Notes under the pieces: generated by a model
Told to the model about the DNA's origin: nothing
Database searches by the model: none
The model's input: only the letters and a program-made list of their open reading frames with translations
Translations under genes and position numbers: made by a program
Shown here: positions 48,981-57,485 of the stretch, one piece after another
Layout: the number at the start of each line of letters is the position of its first letter
Position numbering within the stretch: position 1 is the first letter of the stretch
From: Sulfurimonas gotlandica GD1
GTDB taxonomy: Bacteria; Campylobacterota; Campylobacteria; Campylobacterales; Sulfurimonadaceae
Assembly (NCBI RefSeq): GCF_000242915.1
Contig: NZ_AFRZ01000001.1
Location: 372,001-436,000, forward strand
DNA: 64,000 nucleotides
Direction: 5' to 3'

Positions 48981-51215
48981 TTGAAGTTAATATTTTCTTA
49001 TCTATTTTTTACAATGACATTATTAGCCCAGACAAACCAAGGATTAGGACTTTTTGAAGACTTAAATCTACTTCTTCTTACACTATTCATTATCATCATA
49101 CTTTTTATATATAGAAATAGAGAACTTAAAAAAATCGATAAAAAAAATATAGAAGAACTACATGAACGTATAGAACTTGCTTTACTTGGTAGTAATGATG
49201 GTTTATGGGATTGGAATATTACTGATGACTCAATCTATTTTTCTCCTCGTTGGAAAGAGATGCTTGGATTTAAAGATGATGAACTTCCAAATGAAATGCC
49301 ATCATGGCAAGATCGCGTTCATCCGGAAGACCTTCAAAGTGCACTTGATGAAATAGAAAAAAATATAAATGGCGAAACAGATTACTATGAAAATATTCAT
49401 CGTATAAGACATAAAAATGGAGATTGGATATGGACTCTAGATAGAGGAAAAGTACAACTCGACGAGAATGGCAAAGCTGTTCGTATGATTGGTACGCATA
49501 GAGATATAACAAACATACAGGAGATGCAGCTAAAATACTCTCAACAAGTTCAGATTATAGAGCAGATTCACGATTCTGTTATTTCTACTGATTTGAATGG
49601 ATATATCACTAGTTGGAATAAAGGTTCTCAAATACTTCTAGAATATACAGAAGAAGAGATGCTTACAAAACATGTTTCATCACTATTTTTAGAAGAAGAC
49701 CATAAAGCTTTGCAGGAGGGTACTCAAGAGCTGATTAAACATGGGGAATACCATGCTGATAAACGTTTAGTAAAAAAATCTGGCGACATAATTTTTGTAT
49801 CCTTGTCACTCTCTATTTTAAAAGATGAAAAAGGAAATCCAACTGCACTGGTAGGATATTGTCAAGATATTACTAAAAGAAAAGAAGCTGAAGAAAAGTT
49901 GTATGAGCAAAAAAATATTCTGCACTATCAAGCACATCATGATGAGTTAACACAACTTCCAAACCGTACTTTTTTTAACGAAAGACTCGAACAAGCTATA
50001 GAAAAAGCTAAGCGTAATAAAACACTTATAGCACTATTTTATATTGATTTAGACCACTTTAAACAGATAAATGATTCTCTTGGTCATGAAGTAGGAGATA
50101 TAGTACTAAAAATAACTGCTGAACGTCTAAAGAATAAGATACGTAAGGAAGACACACTATCTCGTTTGGGTGGTGATGAGTTTACTCTAATCATAGAAGA
50201 GCTTAATATTGCAAAAGATGTTTCTCTCTTAGCACAAAAAATCATTGAAGATTTAGAAAAGCCTATCTATATAGATACTCATACTCTTTATATCTCAAGC
50301 AGTATAGGTATCAGTATATATCCTGATGATGACACAGATGCTAAGAACCTTTTAAAATATGCAGACTCTGCAATGTATAAAGCAAAAGAAGAAGGAAGAA
50401 ATAACTTTCAATTTTACTCTAGTGAGATGACAGAGTTAGCCTTTGAGCATGTAGCTATGGAAGCTAGTCTTCGCCAAGCTTTACAAAATGAAGAGTTTGT
50501 TGTTTATTACCAACCTCAGATGGATGGACGCACGGATAGACTTGTAGGGATGGAAGCACTTGTAAGATGGAATCATCCAACATTAGGTTTAGTACAACCA
50601 TACAAGTTCATACCTATTGCAGAGAAAAATGGGCTCATTGTGCAGATAGACCAATGGGTAATGAAATCTGCTATGACACAGTTTGTGGCATGGTATAAAG
50701 ATGGACTAAACCCTGGTGTTTTAGCCATGAATCTAGCTGTTAAACAACTCCAGAAAAAAGACTTCATAGATACTATGAGTAATCTACTTAAAAGTACTCA
50801 ATGCAAGCCAGAGTGGATTGAGCTTGAAGTAACAGAGAGTCAGATTATGACAAACCCACAAGAGGCTATTAAAATACTAAAGCAGATAAGTGAGATGGGA
50901 ATCGAACTGGCTGTTGATGATTTTGGAACTGGGTACTCTTCACTCTCATATCTCAAACGACTCCCAATTGATAAGCTCAAAATTGACCGTACCTTTATAC
51001 AAGACCTTCCTGATGATGAAGAGGATGTAGGTATAACAAAATCTGTAATAGCCCTCTCAAAGAGTTTAAATCTTAAAGTTATAGCTGAAGGTGTTGAGAC
51101 TGATGAACAAAAGAATTTCCTTGTTGAAAATGGATGCCAAAATATTCAAGGTTATCTTTACTCAAAACCAATTACGGCAAATGAGATGAAAGAAAGATTT
51201 TTAAAGAATTCGTAA
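48981..51215 (+). CDS. PAS-PAS-GGDEF-EAL c-di-GMP enzyme
   Basis: 744 residues. A short signal/anchor start and a membrane helix near 29-45 are followed by PAS at about 60-180 (NDGLWDWNITDDSIYF), PAS at about 190-300 (DSVISTDLNGYITSWNKG), GGDEF with intact RLGGDEF near 394 and EAL with intact MEALVRW near 522 and DDFGTGYSSL. This is the only protein in the window with both motifs fully canonical. Start is TTG with AAGG 8 bases upstream; an ATG 33 bases in is the alternative. It follows narK but has a hairpin between them. Confidence 0.92.
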   Translation: MKLIFSYLFFTMTLLAQTNQGLGLFEDLNLLLLTLFIIIILFIYRNRELKKIDKKNIEELHERIELALLGSNDGLWDWNITDDSIYFSPRWKEMLGFKDDELPNEMPSWQDRVHPEDLQSALDEIEKNINGETDYYENIHRIRHKNGDWIWTLDRGKVQLDENGKAVRMIGTHRDITNIQEMQLKYSQQVQIIEQIHDSVISTDLNGYITSWNKGSQILLEYTEEEMLTKHVSSLFLEEDHKALQEGTQELIKHGEYHADKRLVKKSGDIIFVSLSLSILKDEKGNPTALVGYCQDITKRKEAEEKLYEQKNILHYQAHHDELTQLPNRTFFNERLEQAIEKAKRNKTLIALFYIDLDHFKQINDSLGHEVGDIVLKITAERLKNKIRKEDTLSRLGGDEFTLIIEELNIAKDVSLLAQKIIEDLEKPIYIDTHTLYISSSIGISIYPDDDTDAKNLLKYADSAMYKAKEEGRNNFQFYSSEMTELAFEHVAMEASLRQALQNEEFVVYYQPQMDGRTDRLVGMEALVRWNHPTLGLVQPYKFIPIAEKNGLIVQIDQWVMKSAMTQFVAWYKDGLNPGVLAMNLAVKQLQKKDFIDTMSNLLKSTQCKPEWIELEVTESQIMTNPQEAIKILKQISEMGIELAVDDFGTGYSSLSYLKRLPIDKLKIDRTFIQDLPDDEEDVGITKSVIALSKSLNLKVIAEGVETDEQKNFLVENGCQNIQGYLYSKPITANEMKERFLKNS

Positions 51216-51217
51216 GC

Positions 51218-51223
51218 TATAAT
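51218..51223 (+). promoter_or_regulatory. probable -10 box for the deacetylase gene
   Basis: GCTATAAT lies just after the GGDEF/EAL stop and 39 bases before the deacetylase ATG. Confidence 0.4.
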
Positions 51224-51262
51224 AAAACATAAAATATTAAAAAGTATTAAAATGGAGTATTT

Positions 51263-52285
51263 ATGAATTCTGCAAAAATCATATATCTATTACTATTTTT
51301 CCTTATTTCTCCAATATTTGCCAACAGTGCAGTAGTCTTTATGTACCACCGCTTTGGTGAATCAAAGTACCCTTCTACAAACATCACTATAGAACAATTT
51401 GGGTATCAATTGGACTACCTTGAGAAAAATCATTACAATGTCTGGCATCTATCTAAAATAGTTGAACATATTAAAAACAAAAAATCACTTCCTCCAAAAA
51501 CGGTTGCTTTGACTATTGATGATGCCTACATTAGCACTTTCACAAAAGCATATCCGATGCTAAAGAGTAAACACTTTCCATTTACTGTCGTTGTTAGTAC
51601 AAATCAAGTAGAAAGTAAGTCAGAAAGTTACATGTCATGGGATCAACTACGAACTATGAAGGCTGATGGGGCTGAGTTTGCAAACCACTCCAAAAGTCAT
51701 GATTTCGTACTTGCTCAAAATAACGAAACAGATGAAGTGTGGAAAAAACGAATTACTTATGAGATACAAAAAGCTCAAGATAAAATCCACGAAGAGCTTG
51801 GAGCAGAGGTAAATGAAAACCCGCGCCTTTTTTCATACCCATTTGGAGAGTATGATTTAAAGACTGCCCAGCTCATAAAAGAGCTTGGCTACATCGGAAT
51901 CACTCAAACTTCAGGACCGCTTGGAGAAAACTGTGATTTAAGAACTGTGACAAGATTTCCTATGGCAGAAGCCTTTGCAAGCCCTAACAGCTTCATAAGC
52001 AAACTAAACACTCTGCCGATGCCAATAGAGTCAATTTCACAAAAAGAGCCTGTTTTTCAAGGAAAAAATCCGCCAAAACTCCGAATAATATTAAAAAAAC
52101 CACTTGAAAATATAAACTGTTTTTTATCAAACGGTGATGCAATAGATTTCAAATGGGTGTCTCAAACAGAGATTGAGGTTAGTGCGAATGAACCTATTAA
52201 ACCACCAAGAGAGAAGTACACTTGTACTGCACCAGCACAAGACGGAAAATGGTACTGGTACAGTCATCTGTGGATAGTTAAGTAG
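51263..52285 (+). CDS. secreted polysaccharide deacetylase-family protein
   Basis: 340 residues. There is a signal peptide (IIYLLLFFLISPIFANS), then a NodB-type domain with VVFMYHRFG, the catalytic Asp pair in ALTIDDAY near 93, metal-binding HSKSH near 146 and SYPFGEYD near 195. It may remove N-acetyl groups from a cell-surface sugar polymer. The late 90 residues are a beta-like tail with cysteines. A c-di-GMP enzyme gene is upstream, so matrix control is possible. Confidence 0.88.
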   Translation: MNSAKIIYLLLFFLISPIFANSAVVFMYHRFGESKYPSTNITIEQFGYQLDYLEKNHYNVWHLSKIVEHIKNKKSLPPKTVALTIDDAYISTFTKAYPMLKSKHFPFTVVVSTNQVESKSESYMSWDQLRTMKADGAEFANHSKSHDFVLAQNNETDEVWKKRITYEIQKAQDKIHEELGAEVNENPRLFSYPFGEYDLKTAQLIKELGYIGITQTSGPLGENCDLRTVTRFPMAEAFASPNSFISKLNTLPMPIESISQKEPVFQGKNPPKLRIILKKPLENINCFLSNGDAIDFKWVSQTEIEVSANEPIKPPREKYTCTAPAQDGKWYWYSHLWIVK

Positions 52286-53485
52286 TTAGCCTATCTTTCT
52301 TATAAACATAACTTTTAGATAATTACCCTCTTGAAACTTGTTATGAACTCTAAAATCTTTTGGCAGTGAAAATGTCTGCTCAACTTTGTATCTTCCGTTT
52401 AACTCTTTAAACGCTCTCTTTACAAAGTCACTAAAGGTCATCATACTAAAGTTTGCAGAGTTTGTAGATGCAACTATAACTCCGCCTTTGTTAGTTATTT
52501 GGATAGCTTCTTTAAGAAGATTGACATAGTCTTTTGAAGCACTGAATGTATGTTTTTTTGAACGAGCAAAACTTGGTGGATCAAGAACTACCATGTCAAA
52601 CAAGAGCTTTTTTCTTACCGCAAATTTGAAGTAATTAAATACATCTTCTACTATTATCTCTTGTTTATCTGCATCTATATTATTTACGCTAAATTGTTCT
52701 CTTGTTTTAGGAAGGCTTCTTTTTGCTAAGTCTACACTTGTAGTTTTTTTAGCACCGCCTAGTGCTGCGAAGATTGAGAATGCACCTGTGTAAGAGAAAG
52801 TGTTTAGAACAGTTTTGCCTTTTGCATACTTATCACGGATAGTTTTTCTAACATCTTTTTGGTCTAAAAAGACTCCAACCATTGCTCCATCATCTAGGTA
52901 TATTGCAAAGTTTGCACCATTTTCTTTTACAATTATCGGTGCATCTGCTCTCTCTCCACAAACAAAATCATCCGCGTCATCAAGATACTTACCTTTGCCG
53001 TCAAATCTCTTTTTCTGATAGATACCTCTGTAGTTTACTGAAGATTTCAGTGCATCTAAGATTGCAACTTTAAGCTCATATATACCGATGCTGTACCAGG
53101 TAATCATATAAAAACCATCAAAGTAGTCTATGGTTAAACCGCCGACTCCGTCGCCTTCACCGTTAAAAACTCTAAATGCCGTAGTCTCTTCGTCGGAATA
53201 AAAATCTTCTCTATATTCAACAGCCGTTTTGATTTTTTTTGCAAAGTAATCTGCATCTATCTTTTCATCTTCTTTTGCTGTGAGTACCCAGCCATATCCT
53301 TTGTTCTGGATGCCGTAGTAGCCCTTGGCAATAAAGTTGTTTTTAGGATCTGTAAGCTTTACAATCGTACCTTCTTGACTCACTTTCGTCCAATCAACAA
53401 TAGACTCTTTTGAGATTAACGGATAGCCATTTTTATAATTTGAAACAAATTCTTCTTTTACACTTAGGTTTATCTCTTTATTCAT
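52286..53485 (-). CDS. class I rRNA methyltransferase, RlmI-like
   Basis: About 399 residues. An N-terminal PUA-like start is seen (GTIVKLTDPKNNFIAKGYYG), then VFNGEGDGVGGLTIDYF near 109, VLNTFSYTGAFSIFAA near 232 (SAM motif) and LDPPSFARSK near 304 with no upstream Cys pair change. It is related to m5C1962 23S methyltransferase RlmI/YccW. The chosen ATG has GGGAG 5 bases upstream; an ATG 12 bases earlier lies inside that site. The stop is immediately next to the convergent deacetylase stop. Confidence 0.9.
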   Translation of the reverse strand: MNKEINLSVKEEFVSNYKNGYPLISKESIVDWTKVSQEGTIVKLTDPKNNFIAKGYYGIQNKGYGWVLTAKEDEKIDADYFAKKIKTAVEYREDFYSDEETTAFRVFNGEGDGVGGLTIDYFDGFYMITWYSIGIYELKVAILDALKSSVNYRGIYQKKRFDGKGKYLDDADDFVCGERADAPIIVKENGANFAIYLDDGAMVGVFLDQKDVRKTIRDKYAKGKTVLNTFSYTGAFSIFAALGGAKKTTSVDLAKRSLPKTREQFSVNNIDADKQEIIVEDVFNYFKFAVRKKLLFDMVVLDPPSFARSKKHTFSASKDYVNLLKEAIQITNKGGVIVASTNSANFSMMTFSDFVKRAFKELNGRYKVEQTFSLPKDFRVHNKFQEGNYLKVMFIRKIG

Positions 53486-53501
53486 ATTAACTCCCATTAT
53501 C

Positions 53502-54425
53502 CTAGAAAATACTCAGTCCGGTTTTGTCTGTAAAGAGTTCCAAAGCTTTAGTTCCTACAAGAGAGTTTCCTTGAGCGTTTAAGCCAGGTGACCAAACAGA
53601 TAAACCCATAACATTTGGAACAACAGCCACTATACCTCCACCGACTCCACTTTTCCCAGGTAAGCCTACATTAAAAGCAAAATCTCCAGATGCATCGTAG
53701 TGACCACAGGTAAGCATAACTGCATTTATTCGCCTAGATTGTGATGGAGTTAAATAAGTGACGCCTAAAATAGGATCAACTCCATCATTTGCCAAGTAAA
53801 GCATAGCTCTTGAGAGCATTTTTGTACTCATCTCTAGTGAGCAGTGTTTGAAGTAAGTTCCAACCACATCTTCAACTCTATTATCAAGATTGTTAAAACT
53901 TTTCATCAGGTTTGCCAGTGCTAAGTTTCTATATCCATGTTCCATCTCAGAAGCCGCAACTATTTCGTTTGAGCAGATTGATTCATCATCAGAAATAGCT
54001 CTTATGAACCCCAAAACTTCTTCATAAGCAGTTTTACAAGTTCCATAGTGATTTATAAGTGCATCTGTCACATTAATAGCACCTGCATTTATAAATGGAT
54101 TTCTAGGTTTACCATGTTCATACTCAAGCTGAACAAGAGAATTAAATGGATTTCCTGATGGTTCATGTCCAATGCGCTTGTAAAGATCAGTATTGTAAAA
54201 CTTAAGTGCCAAGGTAAAGCTAAAAACCTTAGAGATACTCTGAATAGAAAAGAGTGTATCTGCTTGACCTACGCTAAACTGTGTTCCATCAAAAAGTGTC
54301 AGAGACATGGCAAACTGATTTTGATTGATTCCAGCTAAAGCAGGAATATAATCAGCAACTTTCCCATCCTTTAGTAAAGGAGAAACTTCATCTGCAATTT
54401 CATTTATGATTGATTGATAATCCAT
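53502..54425 (-). CDS. glsA: glutaminase
   Basis: 307 residues, serine-dependent glutaminase of the beta-lactamase-like fold. SIQSISKVFSFTLAL near 81 holds the nucleophile SxxK, and NPFINAGAINVTDAL near 111, YRNLALANLMKSFNN and GKSGVGGGIVAVVPN near 259 fit the family. It yields glutamate and ammonia. It follows ycaO by 8 bases. Confidence 0.95.
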   Translation of the reverse strand: MDYQSIINEIADEVSPLLKDGKVADYIPALAGINQNQFAMSLTLFDGTQFSVGQADTLFSIQSISKVFSFTLALKFYNTDLYKRIGHEPSGNPFNSLVQLEYEHGKPRNPFINAGAINVTDALINHYGTCKTAYEEVLGFIRAISDDESICSNEIVAASEMEHGYRNLALANLMKSFNNLDNRVEDVVGTYFKHCSLEMSTKMLSRAMLYLANDGVDPILGVTYLTPSQSRRINAVMLTCGHYDASGDFAFNVGLPGKSGVGGGIVAVVPNVMGLSVWSPGLNAQGNSLVGTKALELFTDKTGLSIF

Positions 54426-54433
54426 AAGAAAAC

Positions 54434-56041
54434 CTATTTTTTATTTTCTAGTCGGTCATACATAGCCAACATGTTTTGATAATCCGCATGAAGAGTAGTA
54501 TCTATCAAAAAGTCGTCACCGTCTAAGATTTTCAGTGCTTTTAAAACTTTTTCTTCTGTAAAGATATTATACAGTGCATCTTCATATTCAGAAAATTCTA
54601 ACTCCATCTCTTCCATCCTTGCTATCTCAACAATTATATGACCTAACTTATTTGTCCCATATTCCAGTATTTCCAAAGCATCTTCTGTCTCACCAAGAAG
54701 CAGGTGTATTTGTGCTTTAAAATCAAGCATATTAAAGTTATTCTCAAATATAACACCGATATATTTTTCCATATTTAAAGTATCTTCTAGCTGTTCAATG
54801 CTCATTAAAATATCTTGCGGGTCATAGTCTTTGAAGTTTAAAACCATATCACGAATTAGCTTTCCGTTATTTTTGTTGTTATATATCAAATCATCTATAG
54901 GATAGACTTCAGAAATACCGGGAACAATCATCTGACAAGAGTAAAATCCAAGATAGTTATACTCTCGTAAGTAACTCTCTTTTCCCATATCTTTTAGTAT
55001 CTCCATAAGATAATCATACTCTTGCTCGCTTGTTGTCCCATCATATAAAAATGGCGAGTACTCAAAGCTTTTGCGAGAACTTAAAAAGCCAAATCCTAGC
55101 TTTCCGTTTGAGTCAACAAAGTGAGATTCAAGATTGAAACTGTCAGCTACTAAACTCATATCAAAAGTCGGCACTTCAAAAGAGTCTAAGTTTTCCAAAG
55201 AACGTCCCTGCATTAGCTCAGTCATAGTTCTCTCTAAAGAGACTTCCAAGATAGGATGCGCTCCAAAAGAGACAAAAAGAGTAGAGTTGTTAGGGTTTAT
55301 AAGTGAGATGGCAGTAACTGGAAACTTCCCGCCAAGAGATGCATCTAGAACTTCTACAATGTAACCTAACTCTCTAAGAGCTAGAACATCTTTATGAACT
55401 CTAGGAAAACTCTCCACAAGTTCATCTGGAAAGTTTGGAAGAGCGTATCCATTTTTAATAATCTCTATCTTTGCATAACGTTCAAAAATCTCACTAAGTG
55501 ACTGCACCTGAGCTTCTAGAGGTGTGTTTCCTGTTGCTAAACCGTTACTTACATAGAGGTTACTCAATATGTTAAGTGGTATATATATTTTTTCAGATGT
55601 TGAGTGTTTTATAAATGGTAGTGCTACAATTTTATCCTCATAATCACTGTTGAAATCTACTAAATCATCATCGCTAAGTTCTTTGCTCGGATTATATACT
55701 TCGCGTAGTTCATCGTTTAGATAATCTCCCCCAAACTCAAATGCAACTTCATCTGGATAATATTTTCTGCTTGGAAGATGAAAATCTATAAAAAAGTTAT
55801 TTGTCTGAAGACGCTCTATATATTCACCCAAAGCACTCGCCACAGATGCATCCGAGACTATGCCTTTTCCGTTTGAGTAGATGTGTCTTGGTGCTTCTAC
55901 TGAAGTAAGATTAACTGAGTAACAGTTCTCTAATGGATGCTTTTGCTGTGAGAAAGTCATCTCGCATCCAGCATCTGCTAAAACAGCTTGCATCTTCGCT
56001 ATAGACTCTTCTAGTGGAGCATTTTTTGATAATAGATTCAT
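54434..56041 (-). CDS. ycaO: YcaO-domain protein, E. coli YcaO type
   Basis: 535 residues. The YcaO core has GKGIVSDASVASALGEYIERLQTN near 79, ALATGNTPLEAQVQSLSEIFERYAKI near 168, ISLINPNN and YNYLGFYSCQMIVPGISEVYP near 365. The C-terminus from about 430 is helical and TPR-like, as in the E. coli type that supports RimO in methylthiolation of S12. No RiPP precursor or partner genes are adjacent. It is divergent from the helicase gene, and the two coding regions are about 110 bases apart. Confidence 0.9.
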   Translation of the reverse strand: MNLLSKNAPLEESIAKMQAVLADAGCEMTFSQQKHPLENCYSVNLTSVEAPRHIYSNGKGIVSDASVASALGEYIERLQTNNFFIDFHLPSRKYYPDEVAFEFGGDYLNDELREVYNPSKELSDDDLVDFNSDYEDKIVALPFIKHSTSEKIYIPLNILSNLYVSNGLATGNTPLEAQVQSLSEIFERYAKIEIIKNGYALPNFPDELVESFPRVHKDVLALRELGYIVEVLDASLGGKFPVTAISLINPNNSTLFVSFGAHPILEVSLERTMTELMQGRSLENLDSFEVPTFDMSLVADSFNLESHFVDSNGKLGFGFLSSRKSFEYSPFLYDGTTSEQEYDYLMEILKDMGKESYLREYNYLGFYSCQMIVPGISEVYPIDDLIYNNKNNGKLIRDMVLNFKDYDPQDILMSIEQLEDTLNMEKYIGVIFENNFNMLDFKAQIHLLLGETEDALEILEYGTNKLGHIIVEIARMEEMELEFSEYEDALYNIFTEEKVLKALKILDGDDFLIDTTLHADYQNMLAMYDRLENKK

Positions 56042-56148
56042 TCGTTATCGCTTTGTATTTTGATTATCGGAGTATATCTAAAAGATATCAAACTGCCCTA
56101 AAGCCCAAACATACTAAAATACGTAAAACTATTTTAGGAACTCCTCAG

Positions 56149-57387
56149 ATGTCATTTTCTTCACTTAAACTCTCTTCTCAAATAAACAAAGCATTAGTTA
56201 AACACAACTTTAAAGAGCCGACTCCTATTCAAGAAAAAGTGATTCCTCTTGTTCTGGATGGTCGTGATGTTATGGCTAAAGCGAAGACTGGAAGCGGAAA
56301 GAGTGCTAGTTATATTCTTCCTATTTTAGAGCTTCTGCAAAAGAGACGAGGTGAAGGTAAGGCAAAAATCAAAGTGCTTGTTTTAACTCCGACAAGAGAG
56401 TTGACTCTTCAGGTTGCACAGGCATTTGAGAACTTTGGTGAGTTTATGCAAACAAAGCCAAAAGTTGTAAGTGTTATTGGTGGAGAGGGCATCGGAGATC
56501 AGCTTTACGCTATCCAGCAAGGTTGTGACATCTTAGTGGCAACATCAGGAAGGTTTTTAGATGTTCTAAGCAAAAAGCAGATGAACCTCTCGCATCTAGA
56601 GTTTTTAGTTCTCGATGAAGCAGATAAGATGTTAAACCTTGGCTTTGCAGAAGAACTTGACCTAGTACTAGAAGCCATACCAGAGAAACGTCAAAACCTT
56701 CTCTTCTCTGCAACTTATCCTGAGAAGATTTTAAACATAGCTTCAAGAATCACACAAGACTCTGTTGAAGTAAGCATCGATGAAGATGTACCGACAGTAG
56801 ATACAATCATTCAAAGAGTCATAGAAGTAAACCGTGACAATCGTGGACCACTACTTAGACATCTTATAAAGAGTGAGAAACTAAAACATATTCTTGTCTT
56901 TATGGCAAATAAACGTGCAACTGACAACATTGCTGAGAAGTTTAGAAAGTATGGTTTTACAGCAGAGTCTTTTCACGGTGATTTACATCAAGAAGACAGA
57001 ACATATACACTAAATGAATTTAGAGATAAAAAAATAAATATTCTTTTTGCAACTGACATAGCTGCGAGAGGATTAGATATAGAGAACATCGAGTGTGTCA
57101 TAAACTTTGACCTGCCCCGCTCTCCTACAGACTACATCCACCGAATCGGACGTACTGCAAGAGCCGGAAAGTCAGGACTGGCTATCTCATTTATCTCTTT
57201 TGAAGATCAGGCACACTTCTCTGTGATTGAAAAAAAATGTAAAGTAAAAATAGAAAAAGAGCAGATAGAAGGCTTTGAACTTATAGGTGAAGCACCTAAA
57301 GTAGAAAAAGGCCCTGCTCCCGTTAAAGGTAAGGGCAAAAGTAAAAAAGATAAGGCTAGAGAGAAGGCACTAAGAGAATCGAAGTAA
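56149..57387 (+). CDS. DEAD-box RNA helicase
   Basis: About 412 residues from the ATG MSFSSLKLSSQ, which has AGGA upstream. The Q motif (FKEPTPIQEKVI), Walker A AKTGSGKS, PTRELT, TSGR, DEAD in VLDEADKML, SAT, then in the second domain ARGLDIE and HRIGRTARAG are all in order. A basic C-terminal tail follows. It probably acts in ribosome assembly or RNA turnover. An in-frame ATG at 56014 would add 45 residues lying inside the divergent ycaO start region, so I reject it. Confidence 0.94.
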   Translation: MSFSSLKLSSQINKALVKHNFKEPTPIQEKVIPLVLDGRDVMAKAKTGSGKSASYILPILELLQKRRGEGKAKIKVLVLTPTRELTLQVAQAFENFGEFMQTKPKVVSVIGGEGIGDQLYAIQQGCDILVATSGRFLDVLSKKQMNLSHLEFLVLDEADKMLNLGFAEELDLVLEAIPEKRQNLLFSATYPEKILNIASRITQDSVEVSIDEDVPTVDTIIQRVIEVNRDNRGPLLRHLIKSEKLKHILVFMANKRATDNIAEKFRKYGFTAESFHGDLHQEDRTYTLNEFRDKKINILFATDIAARGLDIENIECVINFDLPRSPTDYIHRIGRTARAGKSGLAISFISFEDQAHFSVIEKKCKVKIEKEQIEGFELIGEAPKVEKGPAPVKGKGKSKKDKAREKALRESK

Positions 57388-57447
57388 GATAAAATGATGT
57401 TTTTATACATACTAAATATTTAAGTAATTTTAGAGATATATCTACGT

Positions 57448-57453
57448 TATAAT
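57448..57453 (+). promoter_or_regulatory. probable -10 box for the GAF/PAS/GGDEF/EAL gene
   Basis: GTTATAAT lies 33 bases before the ATG at 57486 in the gap after the helicase gene. Confidence 0.45.
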
Positions 57454-57485
57454 TATTTCATGCATAGTAAAGACAATTAAGGTAG

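Noticed and set aside
54434-56041. YcaO gene as a marker of a RiPP (thiazole or oxazole peptide) cluster
   Set aside because: The protein has the E. coli YcaO layout with a helical C-terminal part, and the neighbours are glutaminase and a helicase. No short precursor, dehydrogenase or exporter is seen.
56014-56148. N-terminal extension of the DEAD helicase
   Set aside because: It overlaps the ycaO start on the other strand and has no ribosome site; the ATG at 56149 starts the usual helicase N-terminus.
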